This document shows, in pieces, positions 1-5,317 of a stretch of 5,317 nucleotides of DNA. How positions within the stretch are numbered: position 1 is the stretch's first letter; every line of letters begins with the position of its first letter. This DNA comes from Chloroflexota bacterium (GTDB lineage Bacteria; Chloroflexota; UBA6077; JACCZL01), in the NCBI GenBank assembly GCA_013695975.1, contig JACCZL010000645.1, positions 1 through 5,317 of the forward strand, in the 5' to 3' direction. The notes below the pieces were generated by a model. It was given only the letters and a program-made list of their open reading frames with translations. It did not search any database and had not been told where the DNA came from. A program made the position numbers and the translations under genes.

Positions 1-454
1 CGTCACGGGTGATCGCCGCCCCGAATGCCGCGTACCCGTCCATCGACGCGGCGGTGGCGACGGCCATGTACGGGCGTCCGAGGCGATGGGCAGCCAGCTT
101 CGTGAGGTCATTGACCGTGCCCGAGCCAACGGCGGCCGGTAGCGCGTCATGGGCCGAAAGTGCAGTCTCCAGCTCGAGCACGCGCGGAAAATCGGCGTGG
201 AGCGGTGCTCGGAGTGGGAAGATGAAGGGATCGGCCACAACTCGCCCCGACGCGCGTAATGCCCGATCGACGGTCAATCCGGCGATAGCGAACGTAGTTT
301 CGTCTGCGACGACAACGGCTGCACGATCTCCGAAGCACTCCTCGAACACCCGGCCCGTCATCGCGAGCGCATCGCGAGCGATGGTTACGGTACGCGTATC
401 GGATGCCTGCCGAACGGCCCGCTCTAGCAAGGTTCGGTCAATGCCGTGCGCCAT
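1..454 (-). CDS. sn-glycerol-1-phosphate dehydrogenase-like protein (AraM/EgsA family), 3' end cut by window edge
   Basis: Partial gene: the first 151 codons are present and the rest lies beyond the left edge. Seen: an ATG start at 454 preceded by AGGGAG at 460-465 with 5-base spacing, then an open frame to base 1. Residues 45-75 (AAVVVADETTFAIAG region) look like the N-terminal Rossmann-type half. Residues 109-119 (VGSGTVNDLTK) form the glycine-rich NAD(P)-binding turn, and 132-143 (VATAASMDGYAA) is the family hallmark. D139 in SMDG is the expected first metal ligand; the two later metal-binding histidines would be outside the window. Known of the family: iron-containing-alcohol-dehydrogenase fold, about 390-430 residues, reducing dihydroxyacetone phosphate to sn-glycerol 1-phosphate in archaea and in B. 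subtilis AraM. The ATAAS form, instead of the PTAPS I recall from characterised members, suggests a divergent subgroup. Inferred: with a sugar kinase just upstream, it may oxidise a phosphorylated polyol. The family call is firm; the substrate is not. Confidence 0.85.
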   Translation of the reverse strand, partial: MAHGIDRTLLERAVRQASDTRTVTIARDALAMTGRVFEECFGDRAAVVVADETTFAIAGLTVDRALRASGRVVADPFIFPLRAPLHADFPRVLELETALSAHDALPAAVGSGTVNDLTKLAAHRLGRPYMAVATAASMDGYAAFGAAITRD

Positions 455-459
455 CCTGT

Positions 460-465
460 CTCCCT
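460..465 (-). promoter_or_regulatory. Ribosome binding site of the AraM-like gene
   Basis: On the minus strand the sequence reads AGGGAG followed by 5 bases and ATG at 454. It is one of the two clearest Shine-Dalgarno matches in the window and decides the start codon. No in-frame ATG, GTG or TTG was seen in the codons just upstream. The rest of the 455-554 gap holds the perfect palindrome GCGCCGGCGC at 504-513, without a following T-run, and no convincing promoter. Confidence 0.7.
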
Positions 466-554
466 GATGATCGGTGTTGCGTTGACGGCGATCTGGGCTC
501 GTGGCGCCGGCGCTGGCGACGCGGTTGCCGGCCTAGACTATGGCTGACCCGCCG

Positions 555-2072
555 CTAGGCCGTCGCCGGCTCGCTTGTCGCCGGCCCGGCTCCTCCCAGC
601 TGGAAATTGGCAAGCACGTGCATCTGCTTGCGGGTCGCGGGGTAGAGTGCCCGGTACACGCGGTAGAGGGTGTCGTAGACGTCCGCCACCTCGTCACTCG
701 GCCGCGTCACGGCAGCCACGTCGTTCCATCTTCTGCCGGCGTCGACCAGCCCACCGGCAATTGCGGCGAGGAACGCGTCGCCGTAACTCGCGCCAATGGA
801 CTGGCGCGGGATCTCCTGCGGCTGGCCCAGGATGTCCGACACGATTTGCGTCCAGAGACCGCCCCGCGTGCCACCGCCGACGGCCACCAGACGCCGCTCG
901 ACAGCGCCCGCGTCGCGCAGTGTCTCCAGGATGTGGCGGACGCCGTATGCCGTTGCTTCGAGTAGTGCTCGGTAGAGGTGCCCCCGCCCATGCCGGAGCG
1001 TCAGTCCGCAGATCAGGCCGCGCGCCCGCGGGTCGTCGATCGGCGCGCGCTCGCCGGCGAAGTAGGGCAACACGACAAGCCCCTCCGCGCCGCGCGGGAC
1101 GGCCGCCGCCTCAGACACCAGTGACTCGAAGCTCGAGCCATCGACCAGATCCTTGAACCAGGCCGTGAGTGCCCCCGACGTCGCCATCCCGGTGGCCAGC
1201 GTGCTGGTGCCGGGGAAGACGCCCGCGGTTCCCCAAAGTCCGGGATGCGGGCGGAGGCGATCGACCACCTCGACGACCATCATGGTCGTGCCGTACATCA
1301 GCATCACGTCGCCCGGCTCGCGCACGTCGACGCTGACGGCTTCGGCCCAGGCGTCGATCGTACCGGCCGCCACGGGCAACCCGATCGGCAACCCGGTGAC
1401 GGCTGCCGCGTCGGCGGTCACCCGGCCGGCAATATCGCTCGGCCAGAGCAGGCTCGGCAGCCGCAGCCCCGGAGCGATCTCGGCCGCCCATGCGTCGTTC
1501 CAGCGGTTCTGGTGGATATCGTAGAGCGGGTCGCACTGGCTGGCCGAGTGGTGATCGAGCACGTACGCGCCGGTCAACCGCTGGACGATGAAGGAATTGG
1601 GCATCAAGAGCTGGGCCGTCCGCGCCCAGACCTCGGGCTCGTTGCGGCGGAGCCAGGCCAGCTTCGGGCCGACGGCCTGGGCCGAGAGCAGGGTTCCGCC
1701 TCGTTCCAGGATTGTCTCGGCTCCGTACCGCTCGGTCAACTCGGCGATCTCGCGGGTGGAACGAGTGTCGATGCCGTAGAGGACGGCCGGCCGCAACGGC
1801 CGGCCGGCGCCGTCGGCCGGCAGCATGCACGGGCCGATGCCGCTGACGCAGAGGGCCGCGAGGCCACCCCCGGCGCGCGGCGCCAGGTCCGCGCAGATTG
1901 CCAGGAAGTCCGCCCACCACACGGCGTCCGCATCATGCTCGGCCCAGCCGGGACGCGGTAGCGAGAGGCGGTGCGGACGCTCGCTGATGGCGACCACCGC
2001 GCCATCGGGACGCGCGAGCACCCCCTTGGAGCTGGACGTCCCGATGTCGACGCCGAGGACCAGATCGTCCAC
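555..2072 (-). CDS. FGGY-family carbohydrate kinase (xylulokinase-like, substrate uncertain)
   Basis: Cytoplasmic ATP-dependent kinase for a sugar or polyol; 505 residues, the usual length of the family. Start is GTG at 2072, placed immediately before the N-terminal domain (LVLGVDIGTSSSKG, residues 4-17, the ATP phosphate-binding loop). The FGGY N-domain covers about 4-248 and includes signature 1 at 133-146 (AVGPKLAWLRRNEP). The likely catalytic base is D240 in AAGTIDAWAEA (236-244). The C-domain covers about 257-445 and includes signature 2 at 336-352 (PYFAGERAPIDDPRARG) and the adenosine-binding stretch around VAVGGGTRGG (397-405). Where xylulokinases have a GQMHGA segment this protein has SGIGPCML (77-84), so the Met-His pair is absent. 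It therefore cannot be called XylB with confidence; another pentulose or a polyol such as erythritol or glycerol is possible. It starts 19 bases after the upstream permease gene, so it is almost certainly co-transcribed with the transporter. The Shine-Dalgarno match is weak, only G-rich sequence. Confidence 0.9.
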   Translation of the reverse strand: MDDLVLGVDIGTSSSKGVLARPDGAVVAISERPHRLSLPRPGWAEHDADAVWWADFLAICADLAPRAGGGLAALCVSGIGPCMLPADGAGRPLRPAVLYGIDTRSTREIAELTERYGAETILERGGTLLSAQAVGPKLAWLRRNEPEVWARTAQLLMPNSFIVQRLTGAYVLDHHSASQCDPLYDIHQNRWNDAWAAEIAPGLRLPSLLWPSDIAGRVTADAAAVTGLPIGLPVAAGTIDAWAEAVSVDVREPGDVMLMYGTTMMVVEVVDRLRPHPGLWGTAGVFPGTSTLATGMATSGALTAWFKDLVDGSSFESLVSEAAAVPRGAEGLVVLPYFAGERAPIDDPRARGLICGLTLRHGRGHLYRALLEATAYGVRHILETLRDAGAVERRLVAVGGGTRGGLWTQIVSDILGQPQEIPRQSIGASYGDAFLAAIAGGLVDAGRRWNDVAAVTRPSDEVADVYDTLYRVYRALYPATRKQMHVLANFQLGGAGPATSEPATA

Positions 2073-2091
2073 GCCGGTGGCCGACCCGCCG

Positions 2092-2976
2092 TCAGCCCTT
2101 GATGCCGGAGGTGACGAACGTCGAGATGATGCGCTTCTGGGCCAGGGCGTAGAGGACCAGCGGCGGGATCGTCGCCAGGGTGGCGGTCGCCATCATCGCG
2201 CCCCAGAGCTGTGTCGAGTCCGAGTTGCGGGCGAAGAACTGCATCCCGACGGCGAGCGTCTTGGTGTCGAGGTCGTTTAGGATCAGCAGCGGCCAGATGT
2301 ACTGGTTCCAGGCCGCCAGGAACGCCAGGATTGTGACGACGGCGATTGCCGGACGGACGTTCGGCACCACGATCCGCCAGAGGATCGTCCAGGGGCCGGC
2401 CCCATCGATGCGGGCGGCGTCGAACAGTTCCTGCGGCAGGGTGACGATGTACTGGCGCAGCAGGAAGACGTAGAACGCGGTGTGCGCGATCGACGGCACG
2501 ATCACGCCCTGGCGGGTGTTCAGCCACTCCAGTTTTGCCACGATCACGTAGCTCGGGATGACCGTCACCACGAACGGGACGATCATCGTGCCGAGCACCA
2601 GCGAGAAGCAGAGCCGCCGGCCGGGAAAGTCGAGGCGGGTGAAGGCGTACGCGGCCGGCAGGCTGACCGCCAGCTTGCCGAGCGTGGTGGCGACGGCGAT
2701 CACCGTGCTGTTGACGAACCACCAGCCGATCGGGAAGACCCGGAACGCCTCCGGGAAGTTGGCGAGGGTGGGGGCGTCTGGGATGAGCTGGACGCCCGGC
2801 CGGAACACCTCGGTGGCCGGCTTGAAGGCGGTCGAGAGCATCCAGAACAGCGGGAAGACCGTCAGCAGGCAAAGCAGGATCACGAGCAGGTGCAGCGCGG
2901 CGTGCCCGAGCCGTCGTGAGATCGGCAGGAGGCGCCGCGCTGCGACCATCGGCCGGGCCGGTGCGAGACTACTCAT
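2092..2976 (-). CDS. CUT1 sugar ABC transporter permease, MalG/AraQ/UgpE type
   Basis: Inner-membrane subunit of a carbohydrate importer; 294 residues, normal for MalG/UgpE-like permeases. Predicted membrane segments by eye lie near residues 24-46, 85-112, 122-145, 156-177, 205-230 and 258-279, giving six helices. The cytoplasmic EAA loop that contacts the ATPase is at 183-209 (ELFDAARIDGAGPW, then VVPNVRP), close to the EAA---G consensus. The C-terminus ends TSGIKG, typical of this subfamily. I chose ATG at 2976, 5 bases after the stop of the partner permease; a GTG directly before it (2979) is an alternative. The same frame is open further upstream to 3750, but that part is antisense-free shadow of the partner permease gene in another frame. 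The tight spacing suggests translational coupling. No strong Shine-Dalgarno is visible. Expected to pair with the permease at 2982-3938. Confidence 0.93.
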   Translation of the reverse strand: MSSLAPARPMVAARRLLPISRRLGHAALHLLVILLCLLTVFPLFWMLSTAFKPATEVFRPGVQLIPDAPTLANFPEAFRVFPIGWWFVNSTVIAVATTLGKLAVSLPAAYAFTRLDFPGRRLCFSLVLGTMIVPFVVTVIPSYVIVAKLEWLNTRQGVIVPSIAHTAFYVFLLRQYIVTLPQELFDAARIDGAGPWTILWRIVVPNVRPAIAVVTILAFLAAWNQYIWPLLILNDLDTKTLAVGMQFFARNSDSTQLWGAMMATATLATIPPLVLYALAQKRIISTFVTSGIKG

Positions 2977-2981
2977 CACGA

Positions 2982-3938
2982 CTACCCATAGTGGACGTGC
3001 CTCTCGACGAACCGGAACTGGAGCCAGGTCAACAGAATGACGGCGAGCGAGAGGATGATCGCGACGGCGCTGGCCATGCCAATCTGGAAGTACCGGAACG
3101 CCTGCTGGTACAAGTAGAAGACCAGGTTGATCGAGCGGTCGAACGGGCCGCCGTCGGTCAGGACCGAGATCGCGCTGAAGACCTCGTCGTTGACGAAGAT
3201 GACGGTGGTGACCAGGATGAAGAAGAAGGTCGGCGTGATCAGCGGCCAGCGAATGTAGCGGAGCAGATGCCAGCCGCCGGCCCCGTCGATCGAGCCGGCC
3301 TCGACGTACTCGTCCGGGACCGCTTCCAACGCTGCCAGATAGAGCAGCAGGTTGAATCCGAGCACCTTCCAGGTCGAGACGATGATGACGCACCAGATGG
3401 CGATCTGAGGATTCGAGAGCCAGTTGATGCGGCTGCCGCCCGCGCCGAGGATCATCTGGTTCAGCACGCCCTGGAGCGGGTTGAAGATCCAGAGCCAGAC
3501 CAACGCCGCCACCGCGAACGAAATGACCGTCGGGGTGAACAGCATCAGGCGGTAGACGCCCTGGGCACGCGAGCGGCGGATCGGCCAGAGTAGCAACGCC
3601 AGCCCGAGCGGGAGGAAGACCTTGATGGGGACGAGCGCCAGGACGTAGACGACCGTCTGCCAGAGCGCCAGGCGGAAGCGTGGATCGTCCGGCAGGCGCG
3701 TGTAGTTGCTGGCACCGACGAACCGCCAGTCCGGCGAGACGAAGTTCCAATCGTACAGCGAGAGGTACGCCGAGTAGAGCAGCGGCCAGTAGATGAAGGC
3801 GACGATCAGGAGCAGCAGCGGCGCGACGAACAGGTAGCCGAAGCCGGCCTCGGCGGTGAGGGCTCGGCGCGCGCCGGCGCGGCGGGCCGTTCCGCCGGCG
3901 CCCACGGTGCGCTGGATCTGCGATCGGGAAGTAGCCAC
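2982..3938 (-). CDS. CUT1 sugar ABC transporter permease, MalF/AraP/UgpA type
   Basis: First permease of the importer; 318 residues from the start chosen here, the usual size of AraP/UgpA-like proteins. Residues 1-32 are a basic cytoplasmic tail rich in Arg, followed by helices near 33-55, 92-118, 130-152, 179-203, 234-258 and 284-306 (by eye). The EAA loop is at 213-236 (EAGSIDGAGGWHLL, then WPLITP), matching the consensus that docks on the ATPase. The C-terminal part also contains the family-typical LTDGGPFDRS (260-269). Start is GTG at 3938 because GAGGTG lies at 3942-3947. An in-frame GTG at 4013 would add 25 residues (including PPPPTTHNPAPVSEV) encoded by a repeat-like spacer, and has no convincing ribosome site, so I reject it. 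It forms a heterodimer with the product of 2092-2976 and takes substrate from the binding protein encoded just upstream. Confidence 0.93.
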   Translation of the reverse strand: MATSRSQIQRTVGAGGTARRAGARRALTAEAGFGYLFVAPLLLLIVAFIYWPLLYSAYLSLYDWNFVSPDWRFVGASNYTRLPDDPRFRLALWQTVVYVLALVPIKVFLPLGLALLLWPIRRSRAQGVYRLMLFTPTVISFAVAALVWLWIFNPLQGVLNQMILGAGGSRINWLSNPQIAIWCVIIVSTWKVLGFNLLLYLAALEAVPDEYVEAGSIDGAGGWHLLRYIRWPLITPTFFFILVTTVIFVNDEVFSAISVLTDGGPFDRSINLVFYLYQQAFRYFQIGMASAVAIILSLAVILLTWLQFRFVERHVHYG

Positions 3939-3941
3939 GGG

Positions 3942-3947
3942 CACCTC
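3942..3947 (-). promoter_or_regulatory. Ribosome binding site of the MalF/AraP-type permease
   Basis: The minus strand reads GAGGTG here, with the GAGG core 5 bases before GTG at 3938. This is the reason for preferring 3938 over the farther upstream GTG at 4013. The site sits 7 bases downstream of one arm of an inverted repeat (3955-3963), so RNA folding in the spacer could influence access to it. Confidence 0.65.
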
Positions 3948-3953
3948 ACTGAC

Positions 3954-3988
3954 GGGTGCTGGGTTGTGGGTGGTGGGTGGTGGGGGTT
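3954..3988 (+). repeat. Heptameric G-tract array (five units), potential G-quadruplex
   Basis: On the + strand a GGG tract begins every 7 bases: 3954, 3961, 3968, 3975 and 3982. The first four units fit GGGTKST (GGGTGCT, GGGTTGT, then GGGTGGT twice) and the last is GGGGGTT. Four-base loops between G3 tracts satisfy the canonical intramolecular G-quadruplex pattern. The G-rich strand is the template strand for the operon; the transcript is C-rich here. It fills a third of the spacer between the binding-protein and permease genes. The 7-base period recalls the short tandem heptanucleotide repeats known from filamentous cyanobacteria; whether this is a dispersed family in this genome cannot be seen. 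Confidence 0.75.
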
Positions 3989-4014
3989 CGGCGGGGGCCG
4001 TCGCCCCCAGCACC
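3955..4014 (-). other. Nested inverted repeats in the binding-protein/permease spacer (possible mRNA processing or stabilising structure)
   Basis: Two inverted repeats are visible. A perfect 6-bp stem with a 4-base loop joins GGGGGC (3993-3998) to GCCCCC (4003-4008). A perfect 9-bp pair joins GGTGCTGGG (3955-3963) to CCCAGCACC (4006-4014) and encloses the first; the arms overlap at 4006-4008, so both cannot form fully at once. No T-run follows the stem on the minus strand, so it is not a classical intrinsic terminator. Known precedent: palindromic units between malE and malF stabilise the upstream mRNA and let the binding protein be made in excess. A similar role is inferred here from position alone. 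Confidence 0.5.
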
Positions 4015-4038
4015 TATGACCCATCACCACCTTGGTTG

Positions 4039-5317
4039 TCAGCCCTGCGAGAAGAGCGTCTGGAGCTCGGCCTTGGCCTGCTTCAGACCGTCCTCGACGC
4101 CGACGTCATTGGACCATATCCGCTGGACGTAGCCATCCCAGACCCTGGAAGCCTCGGCGCCGCGCCGGCCCGGCCAGGCCGTTTCGCGGGTCAGCCCCTC
4201 GTTGAACTGGGTGTACGCCGACTCCTGGCCCGGCAACGTCGGCACCTGATACTTCGTGGCGTTCAAGTAGCCGGTCTGCAGCCAGATCTTGGTGCCCTCT
4301 TCGGACGCCGCGAATTTGAGGAAGTCCCAGGCTCCCGCCTGCTGATCCTTGTCCTTCGCGTAGACGCCAATGTACGAGCCGCCCGCCGACATCCGTCGTG
4401 GCTTCCCGGCGAACAGCGGGAAGGTGCTGGTGTTGAAGTCGAAGGAGAGGCTGCGGCGGAAGCCACCGAGCGCGGCGACGCTCGCCATAAACATGGGCAG
4501 CGTGCCGCCGCTGAACGCCGCGTTGTTCTCCTGCAACGTGGCGGTTGACCAGAGGCCGGCCTTGTTGAGGTCGGCGATGGTCTTCATGGCGGTGATTGCC
4601 TCGGCGCTGTCGAGGGCCGGGGTGTTGTCGTCGTTCAGGATTCGGCCGCCGGCGCTCTGGATCAGGCTCTGGGCCGGCCAGTCCGAATTGGTCCCGACGC
4701 CGATGATCGGCGCGTCCGTCGCCGCTCGGACCTTCGGGCCGAGCTCGGCGAACGAGGCCCAGTCCTTGAACAGCGCGGCCGGCTCGACGCCCGCCTTCTT
4801 GAGGATGTCGTTGTTGTAGTAAATGACCGGGCAGGAGAGGGCGTAGGGGAAGCCTTTGCGCTTGCCGTTCAGCGTCACCAGGTCCACGGCCGCCGGGCTC
4901 ATGTTGGCCAGCAGCGTGTCGAGCTCGCCAGGTGGCGCGATGTCCTCAAGGTTGGTGGCGTTGAGGGCGGCGTCGGCGAAGTTGATGAACGCCCACGGCG
5001 TCATCACCAGGGCCGGCGGCCGGCCGGCCGCCATGTCGGCCTGGGCCTTCTGGAGGCTCTCGATGTAGACGGTGCTGTCGACGCGGGAGGCGACTTTCAC
5101 GCCGGTGTTCTTGGCGTTGTAGGCGTTCACCACCTGCTCAACTGGGTGGAGCTGGGCGACCGTCGCGCCGGGCGGGGTGGCCCAGATGTGCGAGAAGGCG
5201 ATCTCAACCGATCGGCCGCTGAACACGGGCGCTTGCTGCGCCGCTGGGGAGGCGGCGGGTGAGGCGGTTGCGGCCGGGGACGGGGCAGCGGCCGGCGATG
5301 CCGCGGCGGCCGGGGAC
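4039..5317 (-). CDS. Extracellular solute-binding protein family 1 (UgpB/MalE-like), lipoprotein, 5' end cut by window edge
   Basis: Substrate-capturing subunit of the importer, expected to be anchored outside the membrane. 425 residues are visible plus one extra base at the edge; the frame is open to base 5317, so the start, signal peptide and lipobox cysteine lie outside. Visible residues 1-30 are an Ala/Pro/Ser linker with repeated SPAA, typical after a lipidated Cys. The mature domain begins near 36 (VEIAFSHIW). The family 1 signature PVIYYNNDILKKAGV is at 163-177, a conserved C-terminal region is at 312-341 (GGSYIGVYAKDKDQQAGAWD onward), and GYLNATK is at 349-355, close to the GYLP motif of UgpB-like proteins. 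W45 and W213 are plausible sugar-stacking residues, but this is a guess. A GTG at 5226 lies inside the frame and should not be taken as the start, since it would remove the export signal. Ligand cannot be read from sequence; a sugar, oligosaccharide or polyol fits the kinase downstream. Confidence 0.92.
   Translation of the reverse strand, partial: SPAAAASPAAAPSPAATASPAASPAAQQAPVFSGRSVEIAFSHIWATPPGATVAQLHPVEQVVNAYNAKNTGVKVASRVDSTVYIESLQKAQADMAAGRPPALVMTPWAFINFADAALNATNLEDIAPPGELDTLLANMSPAAVDLVTLNGKRKGFPYALSCPVIYYNNDILKKAGVEPAALFKDWASFAELGPKVRAATDAPIIGVGTNSDWPAQSLIQSAGGRILNDDNTPALDSAEAITAMKTIADLNKAGLWSTATLQENNAAFSGGTLPMFMASVAALGGFRRSLSFDFNTSTFPLFAGKPRRMSAGGSYIGVYAKDKDQQAGAWDFLKFAASEEGTKIWLQTGYLNATKYQVPTLPGQESAYTQFNEGLTRETAWPGRRGAEASRVWDGYVQRIWSNDVGVEDGLKQAKAELQTLFSQG
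5239..5316 (-). repeat. SPAA-repeat linker in the binding protein (coding)
   Basis: Read on the minus strand, 26 codons encode five SPAA units: three hexads (SPAAAA, SPAAAP, SPAATA) followed by two tetrads. Codons differ between units, so the repeat is kept at the protein level more than the DNA level. It probably forms a flexible tether between the lipid anchor and the binding domain; its upstream limit is outside the window. Confidence 0.7.

Noticed and set aside
360..380. Direct repeat ATCGCGAGCG at 360-369 and 371-380
   Set aside because: It lies inside coding sequence of the AraM-like gene, encodes different residues in each copy because the 11-base period is out of frame, and is likely chance in GC-rich DNA.
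1785..1820. Clustered GGCCGG palindromes
   Set aside because: They fall within the kinase gene in Gly/Arg/Pro/Ala codons and similar runs occur elsewhere (for example near 5012-5031); composition explains them.
1245..1961. Long + strand open frame antisense to the kinase gene (also 540-965, 575-1156, 2916-3593, 3856-4548)
   Set aside because: These lie opposite well-supported genes, have Arg/Pro/Gly-rich composition typical of GC-rich shadow frames, and show no recognisable domain.
1111..2872. Minus-strand open frames 1111-1920 and 1736-2872 overlapping the kinase and permease genes
   Set aside because: They are alternate frames of the kinase and permease genes with low-complexity Arg/Gly/Pro translations and no family features.
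2977..3750. Upstream extension of the second permease frame to 3750
   Set aside because: The extension runs through the first permease gene in another frame and has no membrane-protein character; ATG at 2976 gives a normal-length permease.
3993..4008. Intrinsic terminator after the binding-protein gene
   Set aside because: The stem is only 6 bp and is followed by C-rich sequence without a T-run on the transcribed strand, so a Rho-independent terminator is not supported.
3939..4013. GTG at 4013 as start of the first permease
   Set aside because: It would translate the repeat-rich spacer into a Pro-rich tail with no convincing ribosome site; GTG at 3938 has GAGG at a good distance and gives the usual protein length.

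Overview
The window is GC-rich: a hand count of the first 454 bases gives roughly 66% G+C, and the rest looks similar. Every gene I can support lies on the minus strand, so transcription runs from right to left. The arrangement is a bacterial carbohydrate or polyol uptake and catabolism operon. High GC, GTG starts, and a lipoprotein-type binding protein with a long Ala/Pro/Ser linker would fit Chloroflexota (Thermomicrobia/Sphaerobacter-like) or another high-GC bacterium. That placement is an inference and no marker gene confirms it.

Layout in transcription order (right to left). First is a family 1 (UgpB/MalE-like) extracellular solute-binding protein at 4039-5317, whose lipoprotein signal peptide lies beyond the right edge. 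Next is a 100-bp spacer (3939-4038) with a five-unit heptameric G-tract array on the + strand and nested inverted repeats. Then comes a first CUT1-type permease (2982-3938), with a second permease (2092-2976) following after 5 bases. An FGGY-family carbohydrate kinase (555-2072) follows after 19 bases. After a 100-bp gap comes the N-terminal part of an AraM/EgsA-family sn-glycerol-1-phosphate dehydrogenase-like protein (1-454), cut by the left edge.

How the genes probably work together: the binding protein captures a sugar or sugar alcohol outside the membrane, and the two permeases form the channel. The ATPase is not encoded here and is probably a shared MsmX/UgpC-type subunit. The kinase phosphorylates the imported substrate and the NAD(P)-dependent metal dehydrogenase may oxidise the phosphorylated product. 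The gene set resembles the B. subtilis arabinose cluster (binding protein, two permeases, kinase, AraM), but the kinase lacks the Met-His pair typical of xylulokinases, so the substrate is left open.

I see no mobile element, CRISPR array, tRNA or rRNA. Nothing here is a clearly new system. The parts most worth a second look are the structured spacer between the binding-protein and permease genes, and the kinase plus G1P-dehydrogenase-like pairing.
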